In this document: piece by piece, positions 34,752 to 43,436 of the stretch
How the letters are laid out: each line of letters begins with the position of its first letter
Position numbering within the stretch: position 1 is the stretch's first letter
Source of the DNA: Atopostipes sp963558565
GTDB taxonomy: Bacteria; Bacillota; Bacilli; Lactobacillales; Carnobacteriaceae_A
Assembly (NCBI GenBank): GCA_963558565.1
Contig: CAUWGX010000004.1
Span: 1-64,000, forward strand
Length of the DNA stretch: 64,000 nt
Direction of reading: 5' to 3'
Made by a program: the position numbers and the translations under genes
The notes under the pieces: model-generated
Seen by the model: the letters and a program-made list of their open reading frames with translations, nothing else
Told to the model about the DNA's origin: nothing
The model's database searches: none

Positions 34752-35079
34752 GGGCTCGTGGTTGCGAAAGTAGGAAACGAGCTCACGAGAAGGAGCTCGT
34801 GGTTTCGAAAGTAGGAAACGTGCTCACGAGAAGGGACTCGTGGCTTCGAAAATGGGAAACGAGCTCGCGAGAGAAGTGCTCGTGGTTTCGAAAGTAGGAA
34901 ACGTGCTCACGAGAGAGATGCTCGTGAGTTCGAAAGCGAGAAACGTGCTCACGAGAAGTAGCTCGTGATCTCGAAAGTGAGAAACGTGCTCACGAGAGAA
35001 GTGCTCGTGAGCTCGAAAGTAGGAAACGTGCTCACGAGAAGGGGCTCGTGAGTTCGAAAGCGAGAAATGAGCTCACGAG
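34752..35079. repeat. Tandem array of eight 41/42-bp hairpin repeats
   Basis: CTCGTG-type unit starts fall at 34755, 34796, 34837, 34879, 34921, 34962, 35004 and 35045, so spacing is 41 or 42 bp. Each unit is itself an imperfect palindrome: CTCGTG(A/G)GTTTC, a GAAAGTAG-like loop, GAAACGTGCTCACGAG. Conserved unit arms are not separated by unique spacers, so it is not a CRISPR. A partial copy may precede it at about 34736. The array fills the gap between the pbp2A terminator and a redoxin gene remnant. Confidence 0.9.
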
Positions 35080-35152
35080 TCCATTTAGAAAAACTTTTGT
35101 CCAAATAAAAAGAGCAGAGGCCAGGAAATTCCTACTTCTGCTGTGGGAACAG

Positions 35153-35284
35153 TTAGTCGATCAGTGAAAAATGGGCGTTTAGAACATCTTCAGTGACGGG
35201 TCCAACGACACGTTCTTGAATAACGCCTTTGGAATCAATAAATAAAGAAGTGGGGAAAGATTCGACATAGAAGAGATTAAACAT
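35153..35284 (-). pseudogene. Remnant of a thioredoxin-fold (TlpA/ResA-like) gene, C-terminal part
   Basis: On the minus strand, 43 codons ending at TAA 35153-35155 read as the end of a thioredoxin-fold protein: 'FYVESFPTSLFIDSKG' contains the cis-proline motif and the following strand, then 'VIQERVVGPVTEDVL'. The N-terminal half with the CxxC active site is missing; upstream of about 35300 the frame loses any likeness and soon meets the yheA promoter region. No start codon with a binding site is seen. It is a truncated, non-functional remnant beside the repeat array. Confidence 0.7.
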
Positions 35285-35434
35285 CTCCTTATTGAGCATC
35301 TTTATCGGGCATAGAACTGTCGATAGATTTAAAAAAAGAAAAAATCGGCAATATCCTAAGCCAATTCTCGTTTTTAGTGGAAACCCTTCTCATATTTTTG
35401 TTATACTTCACGAGGACAGGAAGGAGGCACTCAC

Positions 35435-35773
35435 ATGGCAAATATTTATGATACAGCAAACCAAATTGAACGTGAATTACGTGAAACTCCTCAATATACT
35501 GGTTTAGAAGAAGCTTTTGCAACCGTTAAAGAAGACGAAGAAGCCAACAGTATTTTAGAAGAGTTCCAAGGTGTGCAAGCTCTTGTATACCAAAAGCAAC
35601 AAACGGGACAAGAGATCACAGAAGAGGAAGCGGAACAAGCGCAAGTTATTTCTCAAAAAATGACTGAAAATGAAAAAACAACAGAATTGATGGAGAAAGA
35701 ACGCGAATTGAACCAAGTTTTAAATGATATTAATGGAATCATTATGAAACCTATTCAAGAAATCTATCAATAA
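35435..35773 (+). CDS. yheA: YlbF/YmcA family protein, YheA (UPF0342) type
   Basis: 112 residues, fully helical, with GGAGG 9 bases before the ATG. The pattern 'IYDTANQIERELRETPQY', 'FQGVQALVYQKQQTGQEITEEE' and a C-terminal 'INGIIMKPIQEIY' matches the UPF0342/YheA family. Relatives YlbF and YmcA help RNase Y; the function of YheA itself is unsettled. It precedes yhaO by about 80 bases, an order conserved in Bacilli. Confidence 0.9.
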   Translation: MANIYDTANQIERELRETPQYTGLEEAFATVKEDEEANSILEEFQGVQALVYQKQQTGQEITEEEAEQAQVISQKMTENEKTTELMEKERELNQVLNDINGIIMKPIQEIYQ

Positions 35774-35854
35774 GGATTCATTTGGCTGGCTGAAATAAGC
35801 GAGCCAATTTTTCCCTACAAAAAAGAACATACGTACCCATCAGGAGGTGAGAAC

Positions 35855-37066
35855 ATGATCAAATTTATTCATGCAGCGGATTTACATTTAGATACCCCTT
35901 TTTCTGGGTTAGAGCAAACGTCTCAAGAATTGGCAGAAAAACTACGCAAAGCGCCTTATGAATCTTTGGGGAAGATCGTCGACTTAGCGCTGTCTGAAAA
36001 AGTAGATTTTGTCCTGTTAGCGGGGGACTTGTATAATACGAAGCACGTCAATATTAAAGCGCAGAGCTTATTTATTGATGAATTAAAGCGACTAGAAGCT
36101 GCGGAAATTGCTGTCTTTTTAATTCGCGGAAATCACGATTATATGACAGAAGAATCTGAAATCTTATCTTTACCCCTGCCAAATAATGTGTATACATATC
36201 CCGCTGAAGTGACGACGCATATTTGGGAAACGAAAGAAAAAGAACGAGTGGCGATTACGGGGTTTAGTTATGATTCGCAATGGATTTTTGACCGGAAGAT
36301 TAGAGAATATCCGAAACGACGTCGAGATGTGGATCTGCAAATTGGACTGCTGCATGGGGCACTTGAAGGCGAACAGACGAAAGAAGCCAACTATGCACCT
36401 TTTACAATCAAAGAATTACGCGCCAAAAATTATGATTATTGGGCACTCGGACATATCCACCAATACCAACAACTCTCGTCAAAGCCACCCGTTTATTATG
36501 CCGGCAATATTCAAGGACTGCACAAGAATGAAGCCGGTGAAAAAGGTTGTCTGTTAGTCGAGTGGACCGCGCGTGAACAAGAGGTGAAATTTGTTCCGAC
36601 AGCGCCGCTTATTTGGGAATCGTTAACGGTCGATATTTCGGAAGTGCAAAATGTTTCGGAACTTTTTGCGAATATTCGAGAAGCCATTAGTGAAAAAGAA
36701 TATCGCCAAGATGTGTTGATTCATTTAACCTTGCCGGCAAATGAGGATTACAATGAAAAAATTGTTCGTTTTGTGCAAACCCTGGAATTTTCCACCCAAT
36801 TAACGAAGCAACTCAATTTACCGAATATTTGGGTCGTCGCGGTGGAATTCATGCTAGAGGAAGTTTCTGACCAACAAAGCCTGGAAAAATTATATCCAAA
36901 AATGTGGGCCCAAGTGTTAGAAAAAACAACGGATGCTGCGGTTTTTGAAGAGATGACGGAAGGCATTTTGGATCAGATTCCTCGTAAATATTTAAATGAA
37001 ATCAATGAAAAAGAGTACCGGCAGGCAATGATCGAAAAAGCGATCGCCAAAATACATCTGAAATAA
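35855..37066 (+). CDS. yhaO: DNA repair metallophosphoesterase YhaO (SbcD/Mre11-like)
   Basis: 403 residues with AGGAGGTGA before the ATG. Calcineurin-like metal motifs are in order: 'HAADLHLDTPFSG', 'LLAGDLYNTKH', 'IRGNHDYM' and 'ALGHIHQYQ'. This is the nuclease partner of an SMC-like ATPase, comparable to SbcD with SbcC. The C-terminal half (about 265-403) is helical and specific to the YhaO branch. It forms an operon with yhaN (26 bases later) and yhaM. Confidence 0.93.
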   Translation: MIKFIHAADLHLDTPFSGLEQTSQELAEKLRKAPYESLGKIVDLALSEKVDFVLLAGDLYNTKHVNIKAQSLFIDELKRLEAAEIAVFLIRGNHDYMTEESEILSLPLPNNVYTYPAEVTTHIWETKEKERVAITGFSYDSQWIFDRKIREYPKRRRDVDLQIGLLHGALEGEQTKEANYAPFTIKELRAKNYDYWALGHIHQYQQLSSKPPVYYAGNIQGLHKNEAGEKGCLLVEWTAREQEVKFVPTAPLIWESLTVDISEVQNVSELFANIREAISEKEYRQDVLIHLTLPANEDYNEKIVRFVQTLEFSTQLTKQLNLPNIWVVAVEFMLEEVSDQQSLEKLYPKMWAQVLEKTTDAAVFEEMTEGILDQIPRKYLNEINEKEYRQAMIEKAIAKIHLK

Positions 37067-37092
37067 GGTTACAATAGAAAGAAGGTGAGCAG

Positions 37093-39897
37093 ATGCGCAT
37101 TCAACGGTTAGAAATTTATGGTTATGGAAAATGGGTGGATACGAGTTTTGATTTAGCGGAAGATGTGCACTTATTTTACGGGAAGAATGAAGCGGGAAAA
37201 TCGACATTGATGTCTTTTATCCACAGCATTCTTTTTGGATTTCCGACGCGTAATAGTGCTCTCTTGCGTTATGAACCCCGTGAAAGTTCAAGATACGGAG
37301 GGAAAATCATTGCTCAAGATGCTCGTTTTGGTGAAGTGATCATCGAGCGGATTCACGGTAAGGTCACTGGGGATGTGACGGTTACTTTAGAAGACGGCAC
37401 CACCGGCTCGGATGAGTTATTAGAATCGGTGATGTATGGACTTGATCGTGATATTTTTCAAAATATTTTTTCTTTTTCCTTAACTGAAATTGAGAATGTT
37501 CATCGTTTACACAAAAATCAATTAAGCCGTTATTTACTCAATATTGGCGCGCACGGCACCGAATATTATTTGGAATTGGTGGATCAGTTCCGCACGGAGG
37601 CCGATAAGTTATACCGCCCCTCAGGACGCGTACTTGACTTAAATAAACAGCTGTCGATTTTAGAAAAACAAGAAGAACGACTGGCTGCTTTAGAGCAGCG
37701 TAATGAAAGTTATTTAGGATTAATTGAAAAAAATAATGAACAAAATGAAGCCATTCAGACACTAGAAATTAAACAAAAGAATCTGGAACAAAGACGCGCG
37801 GATTTAACAGAGTTTAAAAAGAAATGGCATGTATTAGAAGAAATTCAAACCTTAGAACAAGAAATTGCGGCCATCCAGTTACCGCCGTTAAAAGAGGATG
37901 GACGTTATTTACTCGAGGAATACAAGCGCAATCACGCGAAGTTAACCGAACAGTTACAAATTCTCGAGGATCAACAAGCGGCACAAAAAGAAACGTTAGC
38001 GGATCGGGAAATGATCGATAATTATGAAGAAAACCAAGCGGCGGTTTATGCTTTAGAAAATGAGCTGCCCGAAATTATCGAAGCAATGCGTGACTATGAA
38101 GCCATTACTGAAAAAAGACTGGAGACGCAAAAGACGTTAACCCAGATCGAACGTGAATTGGGTATTGAGCATAATACGCAGTATCCACCGGCATTTTCCG
38201 ACCAAGAAAAAGCGACGGTGAAAAATTGGGCCTCGTTCTATGAGGATTCCTCGGCAAAATATCAAAAAATGACGACCGAACTCCAAGCTTCGGAAAATGA
38301 ATTGAGTCTAAAAAATCAAAAACTCGACCAATACGAAGCGATGATGTGGGACAATGAAGAACTTAAACAAGCAGAAGAGCAATTAAATCAGGCGGCTCCT
38401 GAGCGAGAACCTGAGAAACAAACCAACCCGTTCATGATTGGCGGGATTGGGCTCTTAGCGGCGATTGGGGCCTTCTTTGTGACGGCACCGGTTCAGTGGC
38501 TGTTAGGACTTGTGGCTGTGGTGGCCTTTGTCTTTGCGGGGCTGACGGTACGTAAAAACACACAGACCACTACGTCTGCATCCTCGAATGAATTCCTCGC
38601 GAAAGAATATGAAAAACAATTAGGGTTAAAAGAAGAGTGGCGTGAATCATTAGGCGCTGTAGACTCGCTGCAAGCTACTTACCAACAACAACTCGAAGCG
38701 CGCGATGCGTTATTGAAACAACAACAAGAAGTGGTCACTCAATGGCGAGAAATGTTGGCGCAGCATGATTTACCGACGACTAGTAGTCTGGAGCAAGCAG
38801 CTTATATTTTTGAAAAAACGGCGCAATTACAACAATTGCTTACGCAAGATCAACAACAAAATCAAAAACAAACCGAATTGCGCGAGCATTTAGAAGCGAA
38901 AACAGCTCCGATTGCGGATATTATTGAGCTGCCGGCGGCGATCTCACTCGCAGAAAAAGTCGCCCAATACCGACAATACTTAGCGAAACTTAAAACCACT
39001 TTGTCGCAAGAACAAGAAAAATTAAACCAGCTCAATGCATTGAAACAAGAAGCACGCCAGTTAGAAGCCCGCATCCAATCGACAGAAGAAAAAACGCGGA
39101 ATTTAATCGAGATGGCGGATGTCGAAACGGAGGAAGAGTTCTTGGAATTGTATGCGCAAAAAGAACAATACGAAGCGAAGCAAAGTCGTTTGCGCTTTTT
39201 AAAAGAAAATGTGCCGGCGTTTGACTCCACGAAAGACTTGCCGACAAAGGAAGAATTAGCGAAACAAGAACAGCAATTAGAAACGCAGTTAGAAAAATTA
39301 GAAGCAGACAAAGGACAAGCTTTCCGTGAGCAAGCCAACACCGAGCTCTCCATCGAAAACTTAGAAAAAGATGGAACGTATACGGAAGAACTTCAAGCCT
39401 TTGAAAACCAAAAAGCCATTGCACAGCGATTAGTCGATGAGTGGATCTCTTATAAACTGGCCGCAGGGATGATTCAAGAAACGTTAAATGGCGTCACGCA
39501 AGATCGTTTCCAAGAAATTATTGCCGATGCGGAAATGTATTTTCGCTTGTTAACAGACGGAGAATACGAGAGAATAGTCTTTAAAGAGGAAAAGTTATTC
39601 GTACAACTAGCAACGGGGCAAGTGGTTGGCGTGCGCGCATTATCACGCGGAACAGCCGAACCGCTTTACGTAGCCATCCGCTTAGCGTATATTAAGAACA
39701 CGCAAGATATGATTGAATTACCGATCATTATGGATGATCCGTTTGTGAATTTTGACCGCAAGCGCCAGCAAAATATGTATCGTTTGCTTGAAAAATTAAG
39801 CGCCGATTTACAAATTATTTATTTTACATTTGACCCGGAAGCGAAAGCTTACTTTACCGAACAACAAATCACCAACTTAAATGAAGAAAAGAAATGA
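37093..39897 (+). CDS. yhaN: SMC/SbcC-like ATPase YhaN with central membrane hairpin
   Basis: 934 residues. The N-terminal Walker A is 'YGKNEAGKST' (29-38). The C-terminal half-site has 'LSRGTAEPLYVAIRLAYI' (signature) and 'PIIMDDPFVNFD' (Walker B, near residue 881). Between them are long coiled coils. Unlike SbcC, there is no CxxC zinc hook at the centre. In its place two hydrophobic segments (about 446-465 and 468-484, 'MIGGIGLLAAIGAFFV' and 'WLLGLVAVVAFVFAGL') would form a membrane hairpin. The complex with YhaO may thus be anchored in the membrane. The stop codon lies 10 bases before the yhaM start. Confidence 0.93.
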   Translation: MRIQRLEIYGYGKWVDTSFDLAEDVHLFYGKNEAGKSTLMSFIHSILFGFPTRNSALLRYEPRESSRYGGKIIAQDARFGEVIIERIHGKVTGDVTVTLEDGTTGSDELLESVMYGLDRDIFQNIFSFSLTEIENVHRLHKNQLSRYLLNIGAHGTEYYLELVDQFRTEADKLYRPSGRVLDLNKQLSILEKQEERLAALEQRNESYLGLIEKNNEQNEAIQTLEIKQKNLEQRRADLTEFKKKWHVLEEIQTLEQEIAAIQLPPLKEDGRYLLEEYKRNHAKLTEQLQILEDQQAAQKETLADREMIDNYEENQAAVYALENELPEIIEAMRDYEAITEKRLETQKTLTQIERELGIEHNTQYPPAFSDQEKATVKNWASFYEDSSAKYQKMTTELQASENELSLKNQKLDQYEAMMWDNEELKQAEEQLNQAAPEREPEKQTNPFMIGGIGLLAAIGAFFVTAPVQWLLGLVAVVAFVFAGLTVRKNTQTTTSASSNEFLAKEYEKQLGLKEEWRESLGAVDSLQATYQQQLEARDALLKQQQEVVTQWREMLAQHDLPTTSSLEQAAYIFEKTAQLQQLLTQDQQQNQKQTELREHLEAKTAPIADIIELPAAISLAEKVAQYRQYLAKLKTTLSQEQEKLNQLNALKQEARQLEARIQSTEEKTRNLIEMADVETEEEFLELYAQKEQYEAKQSRLRFLKENVPAFDSTKDLPTKEELAKQEQQLETQLEKLEADKGQAFREQANTELSIENLEKDGTYTEELQAFENQKAIAQRLVDEWISYKLAAGMIQETLNGVTQDRFQEIIADAEMYFRLLTDGEYERIVFKEEKLFVQLATGQVVGVRALSRGTAEPLYVAIRLAYIKNTQDMIELPIIMDDPFVNFDRKRQQNMYRLLEKLSADLQIIYFTFDPEAKAYFTEQQITNLNEEKK

Positions 39898-39907
39898 GGA
39901 GAAAAGA

Positions 39908-40876
39908 ATGGATAAAAAATTATACGAGTATGGCATGGGCGATACCGTCGAATTATTTTTACTGATTAAAAGCACAGCAGAACGCACCACAAGAGCGGGC
40001 AAACCTTTCTTAACGATCACCTTTCAAGACACCAGCGGCGAGATGACCGGTAACCTCTGGGATGTTTCGGAAGAACAAGTGGCGATGTTTCAACCGGCAA
40101 CCGTCGTTCATGTGAAAGGAAAACGGGAAGAGTACAATAGCCAACCGCAATTACGGATCGATCGCATTCGCTTAGCGGAAGAGGGCGAGCCGAATAAGCC
40201 AGAATTGTACGTGAAACGCGCGCCGATTAATCGGGAAACAATGATTGAAAAACTGAACGATATTATCTTTGAAATTACGAATCCCGATATGAATCGAATC
40301 GTGCGCTATTTATTGAATAAATACAATAAGGACTTTTTCTATGCGCCAGCTGCGAAATCCAATCATCACGCTTTTAACGGTGGACTGGCTTACCATACAC
40401 TCTCAATGATTGAAATGGCGCAAACCGTCGCGAGTTATTATCCAAATATTAATCGCTCGTTGCTGTATGCCGGTTTGATTTTACACGATTTAGGGAAAGT
40501 GATGGAATTAAGCGGACCGACGGCGACGGAATATACGTTAGAAGGCCAACTGGTTGGCCATATCGTGCTGATTGATGAAGAAATTACGAACGCATGCGCG
40601 GAATTAAACATTGAAACCGATGCGGAAGATGTTTTATTATTACGCCATGTGATCTTAGCGCATCATGGTTTCTTAGAGTATGGCTCACCAGTTCGTCCAC
40701 AAGTAAAAGAAGCGGAGATCATTCACTATCTCGACCAATTAGATGCGAAGATTAATATGATGGAAGATGCTTTAGAAAAAACAGAGCCGGGTGAATTCAC
40801 CGGCAAAATCTGGGCCTTAGAAAATCGTCGTTTTTATAAACCGACGTTTACGGATCGTGACATCGATGAAACTTAA
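39908..40876 (+). CDS. yhaM: 3'-5' exoribonuclease YhaM
   Basis: 322 residues from the ATG at 39908, 7 bases after GAGGAG, just downstream of the yhaN stop. An N-terminal OB-fold domain (about 10-95, 'GDTVELFLLIKSTAERTTRA' region) binds nucleic acid. A C-terminal HD domain has 'HHAFNGGLAYHTLSM' and 'ILHDLGKVMEL'. YhaM trims single-stranded RNA and DNA ends. The operon with yhaON is conserved in Bacilli. The chain is slightly longer than the 314 residues usual for the family. Confidence 0.95.
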   Translation: MDKKLYEYGMGDTVELFLLIKSTAERTTRAGKPFLTITFQDTSGEMTGNLWDVSEEQVAMFQPATVVHVKGKREEYNSQPQLRIDRIRLAEEGEPNKPELYVKRAPINRETMIEKLNDIIFEITNPDMNRIVRYLLNKYNKDFFYAPAAKSNHHAFNGGLAYHTLSMIEMAQTVASYYPNINRSLLYAGLILHDLGKVMELSGPTATEYTLEGQLVGHIVLIDEEITNACAELNIETDAEDVLLLRHVILAHHGFLEYGSPVRPQVKEAEIIHYLDQLDAKINMMEDALEKTEPGEFTGKIWALENRRFYKPTFTDRDIDET

Positions 40877-41055
40877 ATGAAATGATCTTGTAAAAACAAC
40901 TGTAAACCTTGGCTCAAAGGACTCGGGGCTTTTGAATAATATGTGAATATTTTAGAAGTCATTTAAACTCCCTATTTTATGTGGTATATTAATCCAGTGC
41001 AACACCCTAATTAATCGAGAAACTAGAATATAAAAATAGGAAGTGTAATTTCAAA

Positions 41056-42054
41056 ATGAAGAAAATTTTACTATCAACATTTGCCACTTCAGCATTATTA
41101 CTGGCAGGTTGTTCAAGCAATCCAGAAGTGGCTTCAACAGAAGCTGGACGCATTCGAGAAGAAGACTTGTATACGGAAATGAAAAATGAACCTTTACAAG
41201 GCGGTATGACGGTAGGCGAAACCGTTCTACAAAAAATGCTACTGGATGATGTGTTCAATCATTTATACGGGGATCAAGTGACGGATGAAGATGTCGATGC
41301 CGAATTTGAACAAGCAGCGGAAGAAATGGGTTCTGTCGAAGAGTACGAACAACTGCTTGAAGCGCAAGGCATTGATGTAGCTTATGTGAAAGACAATATT
41401 CGCTTAACACAATTAATCCGTGCGGCGGTTGCCGATAATGTAGAAATCGCGGAAGAAGACCTCGAAGAAGAATATGAAGCACAAAGACCTTTTGCGACTG
41501 TGCAACATATTTTAGTGGAAGATGAAGAAACTGCGGATGAAGTACTCACACAATTAGACGATGGGGCAGATTTTGCCGACCTCGTAGAAGAGTACTCCCA
41601 AGATCCAGGCAGCGTCGAAAATGAAGGGAAATATACATTTAACGAAGGTGAAATGGTTCCTGAATTTGAAGAAGCAACAGCTGAGTTAGAAGAGGGCGAA
41701 ACCACTTCTGAACCTGTTGAAACCGACATGGGCTTCCATATTATCCGTCGTTTAGAAACGGAATATGCGCCATTTGATGAACAACGCGATGCTTTAGAGC
41801 AGTCTGTGCTAGAAGGTTATATGCAAGACCAAGCTTTCATGTCAGAATTAATCACGAATCTGGCAGACGAAGCAAACGTTCAAATTGCGGATGATGACTT
41901 AGTAGGCGCAATGGCTGCTTACATGCCGCAAGAGGAAGAACCGACAGAAGCTCCACAAGATGCAACACCAGAAGAAGCACCCGCTGAAGGTGAAGCGCCG
42001 GCAGAAGAGGAAGCACCTGCTGAAGAAGAAGCGCCAGCAGAAGACGCTGAATAA
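41056..42054 (+). CDS. prsA: Foldase lipoprotein PrsA (parvulin-type peptidyl-prolyl isomerase)
   Basis: 332 residues. A lipoprotein signal ends 'LLLAGC' with Cys19 as the lipid anchor. The N-terminal helical chaperone part is followed by a parvulin domain (about 145-245, starting 'ATVQHILVED' and ending 'GFHIIRRLE'). The last 45 residues are acidic with repeated 'APAEEE' units. PrsA folds exported proteins, including penicillin-binding proteins, at the membrane-wall interface. It is monocistronic with its own terminator. An upstream TATATT at about 40985 may be the -10 box. Confidence 0.95.
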   Translation: MKKILLSTFATSALLLAGCSSNPEVASTEAGRIREEDLYTEMKNEPLQGGMTVGETVLQKMLLDDVFNHLYGDQVTDEDVDAEFEQAAEEMGSVEEYEQLLEAQGIDVAYVKDNIRLTQLIRAAVADNVEIAEEDLEEEYEAQRPFATVQHILVEDEETADEVLTQLDDGADFADLVEEYSQDPGSVENEGKYTFNEGEMVPEFEEATAELEEGETTSEPVETDMGFHIIRRLETEYAPFDEQRDALEQSVLEGYMQDQAFMSELITNLADEANVQIADDDLVGAMAAYMPQEEEPTEAPQDATPEEAPAEGEAPAEEEAPAEEEAPAEDAE

Positions 42055-42067
42055 AATAAAATGAGTC

Positions 42068-42102
42068 AAAAACCCAAGGGATTTTTCCCTTGGGTTTTTT
42101 TA
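42068..42102 (+). terminator. prsA terminator
   Basis: AAAAACCCAAGGG pairs with CCCTTGGGTTTTT around a 5-base loop, then more Ts. Confidence 0.93.
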
Positions 42103-42266
42103 TGGGCAGAAGGGGGGATAGTAGCCAAGTATTCTTCTGCATTTTTAAAAGGTTATTGAAAATTTCGGCTGAAATTTTACCGCTAGTGTTTTGGACTGAA
42201 GGGGTGGCGTGGAAATAACGTTTGGTGGAAGGAATTTCGACTGGGTGCACTGAAAATCGCTGTCGT

Positions 42267-42425
42267 GGTCACGTTTTTGAGTTTCGAGCTCATGAGCACT
42301 TGGCTCGCGGTCATGTATTCGGATTTTGTAGTCACGAGCATCCAGCTTGCGGCCACGTTTTTCATTTTCGAGCTCACGAACATCCCGTTCGTGGTTACGT
42401 ATTCCATTTTCATGACCACGAGCTC
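42267..42425. repeat. Four diverged 42-bp repeats related to the 34.7-kb array
   Basis: Units start at 42267, 42309, 42351 and 42393, exactly 42 bp apart (GGTCACG, GGTCATG, GGCCACG, GGTTACG). The blocks CACGTTT, TTTCGA and GAGCAC occur in the same order and spacing as in the reverse complement of the 34.7-kb unit, so both arrays belong to one family in opposite orientation. The array lies in the convergent gap between prsA and the YtxH-type gene. The flanking stretches 42103-42266 and 42426-42472 show nothing else. Confidence 0.85.
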
Positions 42426-42472
42426 TCATTTTGACAATAAAACCTCAACAATATTTAAAAGGAGAGGGCAAA

Positions 42473-42515
42473 TAGAAAAGAGCCTAGATTCTTATGAAGA
42501 ATCACAGGCTCTTTG
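42473..42515 (-). terminator. Terminator of the hit operon
   Basis: On the minus strand AAAGAGCCT and GATTCTT pair with AAGAATC and AGGCTCTTT, followed by TCTATTT. Confidence 0.9.
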
Positions 42516-42520
42516 GGGGA

Positions 42521-42904
42521 TTATTTGTTGTTTTCCATTTTCTCCGGTAAATCTGTTTTTGCTTGGATGCGGCTCTTCATGAGCTCGACTTCTGTGTTAA
42601 TCTCTTGGATGCCGTCATTAATGCGGCGTTTGTAAACTTCTGCTTCAGTTTGGAAGTTGTGGACATCGTGCATGATGTCCGGTACAAAATCCAATTGTAA
42701 TTGATTAACTTCTCGATTTAAATTATGCAGTGCGTCTTGGACATTGGCTGCTTTGTCGGAAACATCTTCTACATTATCTTTGGTGGTGTAGTAGAACTCT
42801 TTGACGAACCTTTGATTTTCTTTTCCGGTTCTTGGGGTGTTTAAAAGGACATAAGAACCACTGAAAAGGGCTCCGCCGATTGCGCCAAGCATGAAAGTAA
42901 ACAT
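42521..42904 (-). CDS. YtxH-like small membrane-anchored protein
   Basis: 127 residues. One N-terminal glycine-rich hydrophobic helix ('FMLGAIGGALFSGSYVLL', about 4-21) is followed by a helical, amphipathic region of about 100 residues. This fits the YtxH-type layout and the YhaH position next to hit in Bacilli; exact function is unknown. Its ATG abuts the hit stop codon with no gap, so the two are translationally coupled. Confidence 0.8.
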   Translation of the reverse strand: MFTFMLGAIGGALFSGSYVLLNTPRTGKENQRFVKEFYYTTKDNVEDVSDKAANVQDALHNLNREVNQLQLDFVPDIMHDVHNFQTEAEVYKRRINDGIQEINTEVELMKSRIQAKTDLPEKMENNK

Positions 42905-43336
42905 TTAAGATTCCTCCACTTCATTTGCAATATTTTCTTGCATGTCATCCAATTCTTCATCGGAATGTTTATCTTCGTTATGAGCCCACTCTAAGCCAAA
43001 GTCGTCGTCTTCGGTATAGCGTGGCAGTAAATGGATATGGCTGTGGAAGACCGTTTGTGAAGCGACTTCCTCATTATTAATTAAAATATTTAACCCTTTC
43101 ACCGCAGGATCGAAATCTCTTAAAGCACGAGCAACTTTTGGTACCGTCGCAAAAACGTCACTTGCTAATTCTTCGTCATAATCATAAATATTCCGTACGT
43201 GTTTTTTCGGAATGAGTAGCGTATGTCCCGGTGTAACTTGTGAATTATCTAAAATCGCAAAGACATTTTCATCTTCGTAAACTTTTCGACTTGGGATTTC
43301 ACCATCGCGAATCATACAAAAAATACAGTCTGACAT
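42905..43336 (-). CDS. hit: HIT family nucleotide hydrolase
   Basis: 143 residues with AAAGGAGAG before the ATG. The histidine triad is His98-x-His100-x-His102 in 'FHSHIHLLPRY'. The N-terminal 'CIFC' (Cys4, Cys7) resembles the zinc site of Hint-type enzymes. It likely hydrolyses adenosine phosphoramidates or dinucleoside polyphosphates. It is divergent from the ecsAB side of the locus, as in B. subtilis, although two further hydrolase genes are inserted here. Confidence 0.94.
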   Translation of the reverse strand: MSDCIFCMIRDGEIPSRKVYEDENVFAILDNSQVTPGHTLLIPKKHVRNIYDYDEELASDVFATVPKVARALRDFDPAVKGLNILINNEEVASQTVFHSHIHLLPRYTEDDDFGLEWAHNEDKHSDEELDDMQENIANEVEES

Positions 43337-43436
43337 AATATCGGCTCTCCTTTATGTAATTCGTTAGGTTCATTTTAGCACGAAGCGGGCGATTTGAAAA
43401 ATAGTTCCCACTGACAATCAAAGGGCTACGAGGAAA

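Noticed and set aside
34752..35079. CRISPR array
   Set aside because: Spacing is regular, but the whole 41/42-bp unit is conserved and self-complementary; there are no unique spacers and no cas genes in the window.
38862..39353. Cys/Ser-rich frames opposite yhaN
   Set aside because: They are antisense shadows of the Gln/Glu/Lys-rich coiled coil, with no regulatory signals.
35855..40876. A phage-defence or novel nuclease system in yhaO-yhaN-yhaM
   Set aside because: The operon and its order with yheA and prsA are conserved core features of Bacilli; only the membrane hairpin of YhaN was kept as an observation.
42145..42434. Open frames on both strands with a 14-residue periodic sequence (a repetitive His/Arg/Glu-rich protein)
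   Set aside because: They arise because the DNA repeat is exactly 42 bp. Several frames are open at once, none has a good ribosome binding site, and the sequence is a palindromic repeat family also present at 34.7 kb with a non-coding period.
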